A stretch of DNA of 50,132 bases from Candidatus Eiseniibacteriota bacterium (lineage in GTDB: Bacteria; Eisenbacteria; RBG-16-71-46): NCBI GenBank assembly GCA_025360715.1, contig JANYBS010000165.1, positions 1-50,132 on the forward strand, in the 5' to 3' direction. The notes under the pieces are model-generated. The model worked only from the letters and a program-made list of their open reading frames with translations, ran no database searches and was not told where the DNA came from. Numbering within the stretch: the stretch's first letter is position 1; every line of letters begins with the position of its first letter. Of the stretch, positions 7,708 through 15,617 are shown piece after piece. Both the position numbers and the translations under genes were made by a program.

Positions 7708-8244
7708 CTACTGCGGCCAGCCGGCGCGCAGAGCCTGCACCGTGCGGTGCAGGATGGTGCCGACGTTGGATTCACTCAGTCCGGTGATCCGTGCGATCTG
7801 CCGGTTGTTCAGCTCCGAGCCGTACTTGAGCGCGATCAGTTCGCGTTCGCGGTCAGGCAAGCCCGCCAGCATCCGAGCGAGCCGCTGCGCATCGTCACGG
7901 CGCTCGGTGAACTCCGCCGGCGTCTCGCCTGCAGACACTCCTTCTGCCTCTTCCAGCGGCGCCATGGGGCGGTGCCGGCGGAAGTGGTCGGTCGCCACGT
8001 TGCGGGCGATCACCAGCAGCCAGGTGCTGAACGCTGCCAGATCCCTGCGGTAGCGGTGGCGCGCCACCCACGCCTTCTCGAAGGTGCGGGAGGTCAGGTC
8101 TTCTGCCAGCGCGTGGTCGCCCACGCGGTAACGGAAGAAGTTCGACACCCGGGGCAACTGGTCCGCGTACAGCTCGTCCCAGTCCCCGTCGCGGGCCGGA
8201 TCCAGCGCCCACAGCCTGCCGATCATCGCGTCGCCGATGGCCAT
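7708..8244 (-). CDS. ECF-family RNA polymerase sigma factor
   Basis: This 178-residue protein has the two-domain ECF layout. Region 2 (about 22-90) includes D-L-T-S-R-T-F-E-K-A-W and the promoter-melting segment with F-S-T-W-L-L-V-I-A-R-N. Region 4 (about 125-175) is a helix-turn-helix ending in L-S-E-S-N-V-G-T-I-L-H-R. It should direct RNA polymerase to its own operon and probably others in response to envelope or drug stress, restrained by the membrane protein encoded next. A TATAGT box lies 8 nt upstream of the ATG at 8244 and there is no Shine-Dalgarno, which supports this start over the in-frame Met seven codons later. Confidence 0.88.
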   Translation of the reverse strand: MAIGDAMIGRLWALDPARDGDWDELYADQLPRVSNFFRYRVGDHALAEDLTSRTFEKAWVARHRYRRDLAAFSTWLLVIARNVATDHFRRHRPMAPLEEAEGVSAGETPAEFTERRDDAQRLARMLAGLPDRERELIALKYGSELNNRQIARITGLSESNVGTILHRTVQALRAGWPQ

Positions 8245-8252
8245 CGTGACGG

Positions 8253-8258
8253 ACTATA
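8253..8258 (-). promoter_or_regulatory. Putative -10 box of a leaderless promoter for the ECF sigma operon
   Basis: On the minus strand TATAGT stands 8 nt before the ATG at 8244. No ribosome binding site intervenes. It is a housekeeping-like box, so basal transcription of the sigma operon may not need the ECF factor itself. Confidence 0.5.
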
Positions 8259-8362
8259 CGCGGCCGCCCGCGACGTATCACATGGGCGCTCCAGGCCCCG
8301 AGCGTTCAGAGGCCGGGAACGATCTATTGTCCCCGCCCGCCAGCGCCGCCTGCCATTTCCGC

Positions 8363-8368
8363 TATACT
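8363..8368 (+). promoter_or_regulatory. Putative -10 box for metG
   Basis: TATACT lies 30 nt upstream of the metG start. Unlike the leaderless set it leaves room for a short leader, and that leader contains the strong ribosome binding site TTGGGAGA. Confidence 0.4.
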
Positions 8369-8398
8369 CCGCGGCCGTCACTCTCTTGGGAGACCATC

Positions 8399-10126
8399 GT
8401 GCCTCGTTTCTATATCACCACCGCCATCGACTACGTGAACGGCAGCCCGCACCTGGGCCACGCCTACGAGAAGGTGCTGGCCGACGCCCTCGCGCGCTGG
8501 CACCGCCAGCAGGGCCATGCCACGTACTACCTGACCGGCACCGATGAACACGGCCAGAAGGTCGCGCGCACCGCGGCGTCGCTGGGGCTCGAGCCCAAGG
8601 CGTTCGTCGACCAGGTCTCGCAGACCTTCGTGAAGGCATGGGCCGCGCTCGACGTGTCGTATGACCAGTTCTTCCGCACGACCGACAAGCGTCACGAACT
8701 GGCCGTGCAGGAGCTGTTCCGGCGGTTGAACGATGCGCTGAGTCCCAAGACCGGTCAGCCGGTGCTCTACGAGGAGTCGTACGAGGGCCTGTACTGCGAA
8801 GGCTGCGAGGCGTTCAAGACCGAGAAAGACCTCGACGAGAACGGCGAGTGCCCGATCCATCACACGAAACCGAAGCAGGTACAAGAAAGCAACTTCTTCT
8901 TCCGGCTCTCGGAATACGACGAGGCGCTGCTCAAGCACCTCGAGGCGCACCCCGAGTTCATCCAGCCCGACTACCGCCGCACCGAGGTCATGAACGTGAT
9001 CAAGGGCGGCCTGCAGGATGTGTCGGTGACGCGGCCCAACGTGCCGTGGGGCATCGCACTGCCGGACGAGATCGAAGGCAGTGCGGGCCACACCGCCTAT
9101 GTGTGGGCGGATGCGCTGCTCAATTACCTGAGCGCTATCGGCTGGCCGGAGCGCAAGTACTCGCTGTGGTGGCTGGCGAAGCCGAATGAGACCGGCGGCC
9201 CCGCGGGCGCGCGCGCCGATGAGTTCGAGCGGCTCGATGGTCAGGGCAAGCCCGGCGCCGCATGGGCCGGTACGCGCGATCCGCAGTACACGAACGCGTT
9301 CCACCTGATCGGCAAGGACATCAGCCGCTTCCACTGCGTGCTGTGGCCCGCGCTGCTGCTGGCGGCGGGCATCCCGTTGCCGAGGCAGGTGTATATCCAC
9401 GGCTTCATCTATGCGCGCGGCGAGCGCCTCTCGAAGACGCTCGGCAACATCGTCGATCCGGTCGAGCTGACGAGCAACTTCGGCGCCGATGCGGTGCGGT
9501 TCTACCTGCTCGACTCGTTCCCCACGGGCAAGGATGGCGAGTTCACGCTCGAACAGTTCGTGGAGCACTGCAATACGCATCTGGCGAACAAGCTCGGCAA
9601 TCTTGCCAGCCGCACGACCACGCTCGTGCACAAGAACTTCGCTGGCCAGGCGCCCAGCGAATGGGCACCCGATGCGTTCACCGATGCCGGTGCGCGCGAA
9701 GGGCTCGATGCCGTGCTCGCCGCAGCGGCCAGCGCCGCGACCGAGGTGCCCAAGGCTTGGGCGGAGCTGCGCATCAATGAGGCGCTCGAACAGACGTGGC
9801 TCGTGGTCGAGCGCGCGAACGAGTTCGTCGACCGTACGAAGCCCTGGGAGTTGGCGAAAGATCCCGCGCGCCGCGCAGAGCTCGCCACCACGCTCTCGGC
9901 GTTGCTCGAGACGCTGCGGCTCGTGGCGATCTGGGCGTGGCCGGCCATGCCCAAGAAGTGCGAAGCGCTATGGACCACACTGGGGCTCGAAGGCTCGCCG
10001 GCGGCGCCGGGCGAGGGCGGTTCCGTGCCCGCCTACGGACCCACTGCGGAGCGCGCGATCGGCGAGACGAAGATCCTGTTCCCGCGCATCGACCTGAAAG
10101 CGCTGGCGGGTGAGGCCAAGGCTTGA
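8399..10126 (+). CDS. metG: Methionyl-tRNA synthetase
   Basis: A 575-residue class I aminoacyl-tRNA synthetase charging tRNA-Met. The HIGH-equivalent H-L-G-H is at residues 18-21 in a textbook N-terminal block (Y-I-T-T-A-I-D-Y-V-N-G). One zinc knuckle is visible (C-x2-C, then C-P-I-H). The KMSKS loop is the variant R-L-S-K-T. The C-terminal half is the anticodon-binding helical domain (W-E-L-A-K near its end); there is no EMAP/Trbp tRNA-binding appendix. The start is GTG at 8399, preceded by GGGAGA at good spacing; the in-frame ATG farther upstream lies before the promoter and lacks homology. tatD starts inside its stop codon, as in the metS-yabD pair of Bacillus. Confidence 0.95.
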   Translation: MPRFYITTAIDYVNGSPHLGHAYEKVLADALARWHRQQGHATYYLTGTDEHGQKVARTAASLGLEPKAFVDQVSQTFVKAWAALDVSYDQFFRTTDKRHELAVQELFRRLNDALSPKTGQPVLYEESYEGLYCEGCEAFKTEKDLDENGECPIHHTKPKQVQESNFFFRLSEYDEALLKHLEAHPEFIQPDYRRTEVMNVIKGGLQDVSVTRPNVPWGIALPDEIEGSAGHTAYVWADALLNYLSAIGWPERKYSLWWLAKPNETGGPAGARADEFERLDGQGKPGAAWAGTRDPQYTNAFHLIGKDISRFHCVLWPALLLAAGIPLPRQVYIHGFIYARGERLSKTLGNIVDPVELTSNFGADAVRFYLLDSFPTGKDGEFTLEQFVEHCNTHLANKLGNLASRTTTLVHKNFAGQAPSEWAPDAFTDAGAREGLDAVLAAAASAATEVPKAWAELRINEALEQTWLVVERANEFVDRTKPWELAKDPARRAELATTLSALLETLRLVAIWAWPAMPKKCEALWTTLGLEGSPAAPGEGGSVPAYGPTAERAIGETKILFPRIDLKALAGEAKA

Positions 10127-10884
10127 TCGACACGCACGTCCATCTGAGTGACAAGCGTTTCGACAAGGACCGCGAGCTCGTGATCGACCGCGCCCACCAG
10201 GTGGGCGTGAAGCGCTTCATCGAGATCGCGTACGCGCCCGAGATCATCACGCGCGCCTTCGCGTTGCAGGCCGAGCACCCCACGATCTCGCTGTGCGTGG
10301 GCATCCACCCGAGCGAATCCGGCCGCGTGCCGCTGGAATATCTGGGCGAGCTGCGCGATCACGCCCGGCATCCGCGCGTGGTGGCGATCGGCGAGACCGG
10401 CATGGACTTCTACCGCGACTATGCGCCGCGCGAAGCGCAAGAGGCGTGGTTCCGCGCCCAGTTGGCGCTTGCCGACGAGGTCGGCCTGCCGGTGGTGATC
10501 CATCAGCGCAGCGCGCTCGAAGACGTGATGAGCATCCTGGAGGCCGCGCGGCCCGCGGCGGGCGGCGTGCTGCACTGCTTCGACCAAGACGTGGCGACCA
10601 TGCGCCGCGCCGATGCGATCGGCTTCAAGTTGGGCCTAGGCGGCGTGCTCACCTATGGCCATGAAGCGCTCGACGTCGCCGTGCGCGAAGCGCCCGAGCA
10701 CATGCTGGTGCTCGAGACCGACGCGCCCTATCTGGAGCCCGAACCACGCTCGCTGCGCCGCAACGAGCCGTCGCTGCTGCCGCGCGTCATCCGGCGCCTG
10801 TGTGAGTTACGCGACTGGACACCCGAGCAGGCGATCGCGATCACCACCGCCAACGCGAAGGATCTCTTCCGCGCGGCTTGGTAG
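10123..10884 (+). CDS. tatD: TatD family metal-dependent deoxyribonuclease/hydrolase
   Basis: A 253-residue TIM-barrel hydrolase. Metal ligands are recognisable: His5 and His7 (D-T-H-V-H), the Glu of I-G-E-T-G-M-D-F-Y, the His of V-I-H-Q-R, the His of L-H-C-F-D, and the Asp of E-T-D-A-P-Y-L-E-P. TatD/YabD enzymes are divalent-metal 3'-5' exonucleases linked to DNA repair and tRNA or DNA turnover. The start codon is TTG at 10123, overlapping the metG stop, so the two are translationally coupled. A hairpin follows the stop codon. Confidence 0.9.
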   Translation: MIDTHVHLSDKRFDKDRELVIDRAHQVGVKRFIEIAYAPEIITRAFALQAEHPTISLCVGIHPSESGRVPLEYLGELRDHARHPRVVAIGETGMDFYRDYAPREAQEAWFRAQLALADEVGLPVVIHQRSALEDVMSILEAARPAAGGVLHCFDQDVATMRRADAIGFKLGLGGVLTYGHEALDVAVREAPEHMLVLETDAPYLEPEPRSLRRNEPSLLPRVIRRLCELRDWTPEQAIAITTANAKDLFRAAW

Positions 10885-10886
10885 GC

Positions 10887-10907
10887 GGCGGGGGCGGATG
10901 CCCCGCC
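10887..10907 (+). terminator. Hairpin terminator of the metG-tatD operon
   Basis: A 7-bp GC stem (GGCGGGG with CCCCGCC) with a 7-nt loop starts 2 nt after the tatD stop. There is no long T run. Confidence 0.5.
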
Positions 10908-11040
10908 ATCGTGCGTCCCGCACGTCGCATGTGCCCGATGCGTGCGTCCTGCAACGCGCGCATTCGCCGTCATATACGCGGGGCAGAGAATCACCTCGCG
11001 CGCTCAAGGTGGCCCCTCTCCGGCCGATGCTAGAGAAGCC
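10908..11040 (+). other. Intergenic region before the HEAT-repeat gene
   Basis: I see no gene here. TAGAGA at 11031-11036 just before the ATG could be read either as a -10-like box or, more likely, as part of the purine-rich ribosome binding site AGAGAAG. Confidence 0.3.
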
Positions 11041-12111
11041 ATGACCATCCCCCCCATCGCTCCTAGCGCGACGGCATTCTTCGCGGCATCTGTGCTGTCG
11101 AGCGTGCTCTTGCTCACGGCGCTTCTCGCACGCGCGGTTCGCCGCTCGGAGCGCCAGGGCCATCAGCGCCGCGCCGCGGGGCTCTTCCAGCTGCTCCTGG
11201 GTCGCATGGCGGGCCATGTGCCGGCGGGCGAGCTCCTAGGTGCCGTGCGAGATGCTCAAGCCGAGAGTTACTGGGCGGCGATCGAAGCCATCACGTCCAC
11301 ACTGCGCCACCGCGAGCGCCGCGAGCTTGCACGCTCGCTCACGCGCAACCCGCACGCGCTCGCCGCGCGTTTCACGCTGCGCCACGACGACGACCCCGCG
11401 CGCCGCGAACAGGCCGCGCGGCGCCTGGGACTACTGCCCTCGCAGAAGTCGCGGCAGGCCCTGCGCCGCGCGCTCGTGAAGGGTCCGGAGTCCGTGCGCT
11501 TCACCGCCGCCCGTTCGCTCGCCGCGCACCGCGACCTGGCGTCGCTGGGCTGGCTCCTGCATCGCCCGGAGTTGCTGGCCTCGCGACCGATCCCCGCGCT
11601 CTCGGGACTCTTTCGTTCGTTCGGCCCCGGCGGCCGTGCGCTGCTACTGGCCGGCCTCGAGCATGGCGTGGCCGTGCCGCGCTTCGAATGCGCGATGATC
11701 GACGCGCTCGGCGTGACGCGCTGTTGCTCTGCGCGCGGCGCGATCGAAACGCGCCTGCGCAGCCCGCACGTGGAAGTCCGCGTCGCCGCCACGCGTGCAG
11801 TCGGACGTCTGGGCATGGGGGAATCGATCCCCGGCCTCATGCTATCGCTGACCGATCAGGCCTGGGCCGTGCGCGCGCAGGCCGCGCAGGCGCTCGGACG
11901 CCTGCAGGCCACGCCGGCGATCGAGCCGCTGCTCGAGCGCGTCTCGGACCGCTCGTGGTGGGTGCGCCATCACGCCGCGTACGCGTTGGCCACGATCGGC
12001 GCCGATGGCCGCGATGCGCTCTGCGAGCTGATCGTGCGCTCGCCCGACGCGTATGCACGCGAGATGGCGCGTGAGGCGCTGGACCACGCGACGCAGCGGC
12101 AGAGCGCGTAG
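11041..12111 (+). CDS. HEAT-repeat protein with N-terminal membrane anchor
   Basis: A 356-residue protein with one N-terminal hydrophobic helix (about residues 11-31), then a cytoplasmic Arg/Ala-rich helical array. From about residue 100 helices recur with HEAT/PBS-lyase hallmarks: V-R-F-T-A-A-R-S-L-A, V-R-V-A-A-T-R-A-V-G-R-L-G, V-R-A-Q-A-A-Q-A-L-G-R-L and V-R-H-H-A-A-Y-A-L-A-T-I-G. Such arrays are protein-binding scaffolds; no enzymatic motif is seen. Membrane-anchored HEAT proteins of this type can neighbour glycosyltransferases in other genomes, but none is adjacent here, so the partner is unknown. The ATG at 11041 follows a purine-rich AGAGAAG. Confidence 0.7.
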   Translation: MTIPPIAPSATAFFAASVLSSVLLLTALLARAVRRSERQGHQRRAAGLFQLLLGRMAGHVPAGELLGAVRDAQAESYWAAIEAITSTLRHRERRELARSLTRNPHALAARFTLRHDDDPARREQAARRLGLLPSQKSRQALRRALVKGPESVRFTAARSLAAHRDLASLGWLLHRPELLASRPIPALSGLFRSFGPGGRALLLAGLEHGVAVPRFECAMIDALGVTRCCSARGAIETRLRSPHVEVRVAATRAVGRLGMGESIPGLMLSLTDQAWAVRAQAAQALGRLQATPAIEPLLERVSDRSWWVRHHAAYALATIGADGRDALCELIVRSPDAYAREMAREALDHATQRQSA

Positions 12112-12175
12112 GAGAAGCTCGGCCTCTGGCCGGCCCCAACACTTCACCGCGCTTTGTTCCCAGCGCCCGCACCCC

Positions 12176-12181
12176 TACACT
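12176..12181 (+). promoter_or_regulatory. Putative -10 box of a leaderless rsmA promoter
   Basis: TACACT followed by six GC bases and then the ATG at 12188. No ribosome binding site is present. Confidence 0.5.
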
Positions 12182-12187
12182 GCGCGC

Positions 12188-13126
12188 ATGTCAGGCCCCC
12201 GAGATCCCAAAGGCATGCGTCCGCACGCATCGAGTTATATCCGCGAACGCGCGTCCTCCGAGGGCAGCGAGTTGCGGCGCGTGAAGGACGCGCTGGCCGC
12301 GCGCGGATTGAGCCCGCGCAAGCGCTTTGGCCAGAACTTCCTCATTCGCGAAGACCTCTGCGAGCGCATCGTCGAGTACGCCCACCTGCACGACGACGAC
12401 GTGGCGCTCGAGATCGGCCCGGGCGCCGGCGCACTGACGCCGCGTATCGCCCGCCGCGTGCGGCACCTGATCGCGGTCGAGAAGGACTTAGGCCTGGTCG
12501 AGTTCCTCAAGGAAGACCTGAGCGAGTTCCGCAACATCGACATCGTCGCCGCCGACTTCCTGGAGTTCGATCTCGCAGCGGCAGCCGCAGCCGCGGGCGC
12601 TGAGAAGCTCGTGGTCGTGGGCAACATCCCCTACAACGTGACCACGCCGATCCTGGAGCGGCTCTTCGACGCGCGAGCGGTCGTGCGCAGCGCGGTGCTG
12701 CTGGTGCAGAAGGAATACGCGCAGCGCCTGGCCGCCGCCGCCGACACGCCCGAGTATGGCGCGCTCACGCTGTTCGCGCGCTACCACTCACACCTCGAGC
12801 CCTTGATGACGCTGAAGGCCGCGAACTTCTGGCCCAAGCCCGACGTGGACAGCATGTTGATCCGCGTGCACCTGCGCGAGAGCCCGCCGGTGGACGCACC
12901 CGAGGCGCTGCTCTTTCGCATCATCCGCGCCGCGTTCCAGATGCGCCGCAAGCAGCTGGCCAACACGCTCGCCGGCGCGCTCGGCACCGACCGCGAACTC
13001 ACCGAGAGCATCGGCCGCCAGGCGAACCTCGACCTGCGCCGCCGCGGCGAGACGCTCACGCTCGACGACTTCGCGCGCCTCGCAAGAGCCGCGGACAGCC
13101 GCGGCCTGACGGGTCCTGCGGACTAG
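12188..13126 (+). CDS. rsmA: 16S rRNA (adenine1518-N6/adenine1519-N6)-dimethyltransferase
   Basis: A 312-residue KsgA/RsmA methyltransferase that dimethylates two adjacent adenines in the 3' hairpin of 16S rRNA during 30S maturation. Visible motifs: the N-terminal K-R-F-G-Q-N-F-L signature, SAM motif I as L-E-I-G-P-G-A-G-A-L-T, the acidic strand A-V-E-K-D, and the catalytic motif IV N-I-P-Y-N-V. An extra N-terminal segment of about 35 charged residues precedes the signature and is longer than in E. coli. The ATG at 12188 is supported by the TACACT box 6 nt upstream. It closes the holB-ricT-metG-tatD-rsmA syntenic block. Confidence 0.93.
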   Translation: MSGPRDPKGMRPHASSYIRERASSEGSELRRVKDALAARGLSPRKRFGQNFLIREDLCERIVEYAHLHDDDVALEIGPGAGALTPRIARRVRHLIAVEKDLGLVEFLKEDLSEFRNIDIVAADFLEFDLAAAAAAAGAEKLVVVGNIPYNVTTPILERLFDARAVVRSAVLLVQKEYAQRLAAAADTPEYGALTLFARYHSHLEPLMTLKAANFWPKPDVDSMLIRVHLRESPPVDAPEALLFRIIRAAFQMRRKQLANTLAGALGTDRELTESIGRQANLDLRRRGETLTLDDFARLARAADSRGLTGPAD

Positions 13127-13165
13127 CCCGGGCTAGGAGCCGCCGATCGTCACGACCGAAAGCAA

Positions 13166-13197
13166 ACAGGCCGCGAGCATCAGCGCTCGCGGCCTGT
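13166..13197 (+). terminator. Bidirectional hairpin terminator between rsmA and the response regulator
   Basis: A perfect 13-bp stem (ACAGGCCGCGAGC with its complement) and 6-nt loop lie between two convergent genes, 39 nt after rsmA and 15 nt after the regulator gene on the other strand. Confidence 0.75.
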
Positions 13198-13212
13198 CTG
13201 CGAATACCTTCG

Positions 13213-13917
13213 TCAGGCGCCGGCGGCAGGCTCGACGAACTTGTAGCCCACCTTGTGCACCGCGACGATGAACGGCTTCTCGAAGCCGTCGCCGAGCTTG
13301 CTGCGCAGGTTCGACACGTGCGTGTCGACCGTGCGGGTGGTGACTCCCAGTTCCTCGTCGACGCCCCAGATCTCTTCGAGCAATTCCTCGCGGCTCACGG
13401 TGCGGCCGCGATGTTCGATCAGGTACTTGAGCAGTTCGAACTCCTTGAACGAGAGCGCGACCTGATTGCCCGTCTTGTAGACCTCGCGTGGCTCGAAGCG
13501 CACTTCGACATCGCCGAACGTGAACGTGGTCGTGGCCGGCGTGCCGGTGTTCATCGGCCCGCGCGCGACCAGGCGCTTCACGCGCGCCATGAGTTCCTTG
13601 ATGCTGAACGGCTTCGTCACGTAGTCGTCCGCGCCCATGTCGAAGCCCTTGAGCACATCGGCTTCGAAGTTGCGTGCGGTCATGACGAGCACCGGGATGT
13701 CGCGGTGACGCTGGCGCAGCTCCTTGAGAACGGTGAAGCCGTCCTTCTCGGGCAGCATGATGTCGAGCAACACCGCGTCGGGCTTCTGCTTGAGCGCGAG
13801 CTTGAGGCCTTCCTGACCATTCTTGGCGGTCAGGACGTCGTAGCCCTCATAGCGGAAGTTATGCGCTAGGCCGTCGAGCAGGCCTTCTTCATCCTCGACG
13901 ATCAGGATCCTCTTCAT
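13213..13917 (-). CDS. OmpR/PhoB-family response regulator
   Basis: A 234-residue two-domain regulator. The receiver domain (1-118) has the acidic pocket V-E-D-E-E, phospho-acceptor Asp52 in L-L-D-I-M-L-P, the Thr of V-M-T-A-R and the Lys of T-K-P-F. A winged-helix DNA-binding domain (about 130-230) follows with E-L-L-K-Y-L and R-T-V-D-T-H-V-S-N-L-R. It acts with the membrane histidine kinase encoded 43 bp upstream. The ATG at 13917 was chosen because GGGAGA sits 7 nt before it; the ATG two codons earlier is too close. The target genes are not shown by the sequence; the Cys-rich secreted protein upstream of the kinase gene is a neighbour on the same strand. Confidence 0.93.
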   Translation of the reverse strand: MKRILIVEDEEGLLDGLAHNFRYEGYDVLTAKNGQEGLKLALKQKPDAVLLDIMLPEKDGFTVLKELRQRHRDIPVLVMTARNFEADVLKGFDMGADDYVTKPFSIKELMARVKRLVARGPMNTGTPATTTFTFGDVEVRFEPREVYKTGNQVALSFKEFELLKYLIEHRGRTVSREELLEEIWGVDEELGVTTRTVDTHVSNLRSKLGDGFEKPFIVAVHKVGYKFVEPAAGA

Positions 13918-13960
13918 CTGCATTCTCCCGGGGCTGCGGCCCCATGATGCCCGGTGGGCT

Positions 13961-15526
13961 TCAGGCTCTCGGGGAGCCATTCGGTTCGGTCCAGATCGGG
14001 ATCAACAGCGTGAAGATGCTGCCTTCGCCCGGCGTACTTGCGACTTCCACACGTCCATGATGCGCCCGGATGAGTTGCTCCACAAGGGAAAGGCCCAATC
14101 CGGCGCCCTTCACCGTATGCACCAATCCGGTCTCGACACGGGCGAACTTATCGAAGATGCGTTTCTGGTCTTCTGCGTCGATTCCGATGCCTCTATCACT
14201 TACGGAGATGCCGACCATTCCGTCCCTCTCACTGGCCCAAAGCCGCACTTCTTTACGTTCCTTGGAATACTTCATGGCATTGTCCAATAGATTGAGCAGG
14301 CAGTGCTGGATGGCGATGGGGTCCGCCTTCACCCGGGGCAGGGCCTCGGGCACGTCCACGCTATAGACGAACCCACCGTCCTCCAGCCGCAGGCGGAAGC
14401 TCTCCATGGCCATCGACACCACGTCCGGCACGCTCACGGACGTGAGCCGCAGGGTCTTCTGGCCGGATTCCAGGCGGGAGAAGTCGAGGATGTTGTCGAC
14501 CAACTGTGCCAGGCGGTCGCTCTCGCGAAGGATGGTGCGCAGGTATTTATCCCCCTCCTCGGGGGTTCGGTAGCGCCGCATCTCGAGCGTCTCGACCGCC
14601 AATTTGATCACTGCTACCGGGGTCTTGAGTTCGTGCGTGACGTTCGAGACGAAGCTCGACTTCACCTGCACGAGCTCGATCTGCCGCAGGATGTAGCGCA
14701 CGCCGATCGCCGTCGACGCGAGCATCACCAACGTGAGCAACGCGATGAGCGAGACCTCGACGATGACGAACCGGCCGGCGAGTGAGACCGGCGCCTGCGC
14801 AGTGGGCGTCACGTGCACGCGATAACCCTCGAATGGTCCGGTCATCTCGGCACCGCGCGTGACCGGCGCGCGCGCGGGATCGCGCACGCGGCCCACCTCG
14901 TTGCCCTGCGTGTCGTAGACCTGCACGCACAGATAGCGTGTGGATTCGATGCCGCCATACATGCGTGGGCTGCTGCTCAGGCGGTCGCGCACGACCGTTG
15001 CGAGCCGCGTGGCGATGAACGCGCGCGGGTTGAACCACCAGCCGCCGGCGCCGGTGACTTCGCCATCGGGCCCTCGCAACACCACGGCGGCGAAGGGATG
15101 CTGGTGACGGCCGGTGGGATCGTCGCCGTAGAGCAGCATGTTCGACTCGACCATGATCACCGAGAGGCCGGCCATGTCTTCGACCGGCACGTAGTGCGGC
15201 GCCTCGAACTGCCGCGAGCGCGACGCGAGTGCCGCCAACAGCGCCGGGCGATCGCCGCCCTCGTGCGCGACGCCCTCGGCGGGCACGACGGCGTCGCGGA
15301 GCTGCGCGATCAGCTCCTGTTCGAAGGCCTCGGTGATCTTGCCTTCGACATAGCCGCAGTAGCGCGTGTTCTCAGCCTGCACCTCGCGCGCCACGCGCAA
15401 CGTGAGCAGCGTCGCGAACGCGGCCAGGATGAGCGCCGGCACGGCGACGGCGCCGACCAGCAGCCCCAACTTGCGCTGGCGCGACTTGGTGAGGGTGGCG
15501 AGGCGTTCGAACAGGGTCACGTTCAT
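13961..15526 (-). CDS. Membrane sensor histidine kinase
   Basis: A 521-residue kinase with a cytoplasmic N-terminus, membrane helix 1 (about 21-45), a periplasmic sensor of about 200 residues, helix 2 (about 252-278), then DHp and ATPase domains with no clear HAMP in between. The H-box is F-V-S-N-V-T-H-E-L-K-T-P with phospho-acceptor His298. The N-box is L-L-N-L-L-D-N-A-M-K-Y-S and the G boxes are D-R-G-I-G-I-D and G-A-G-L-G-L-S. It should phosphorylate the OmpR-type regulator encoded just downstream. The periplasmic ligand is unknown; the sensor region has a conserved-looking G-G-W-W-F-N-P patch. The start is the ATG at 15526, preferred over a TTG four codons earlier. Confidence 0.92.
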   Translation of the reverse strand: MNVTLFERLATLTKSRQRKLGLLVGAVAVPALILAAFATLLTLRVAREVQAENTRYCGYVEGKITEAFEQELIAQLRDAVVPAEGVAHEGGDRPALLAALASRSRQFEAPHYVPVEDMAGLSVIMVESNMLLYGDDPTGRHQHPFAAVVLRGPDGEVTGAGGWWFNPRAFIATRLATVVRDRLSSSPRMYGGIESTRYLCVQVYDTQGNEVGRVRDPARAPVTRGAEMTGPFEGYRVHVTPTAQAPVSLAGRFVIVEVSLIALLTLVMLASTAIGVRYILRQIELVQVKSSFVSNVTHELKTPVAVIKLAVETLEMRRYRTPEEGDKYLRTILRESDRLAQLVDNILDFSRLESGQKTLRLTSVSVPDVVSMAMESFRLRLEDGGFVYSVDVPEALPRVKADPIAIQHCLLNLLDNAMKYSKERKEVRLWASERDGMVGISVSDRGIGIDAEDQKRIFDKFARVETGLVHTVKGAGLGLSLVEQLIRAHHGRVEVASTPGEGSIFTLLIPIWTEPNGSPRA

Positions 15527-15558
15527 GAGCCTACACAAGGGGTGGCTGGAATTGCGAC

Positions 15559-15586
15559 GGGCCGGCCTGTTTTCACAGACCGGCCC
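15559..15586 (-). terminator. Hairpin terminator after the Cys-rich protein gene
   Basis: A 12-bp stem with one mismatch and a four-base loop lies about 30 nt past the minus-strand stop codon. A second perfect 7-bp stem (CGCGAGC/GCTCGCG, 15591-15609) stands between it and the stop, giving a tandem hairpin. Confidence 0.6.
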
Positions 15587-15617
15587 GGTTCGCGAGCTTG
15601 CAGCTCGCGAGCGAAGT

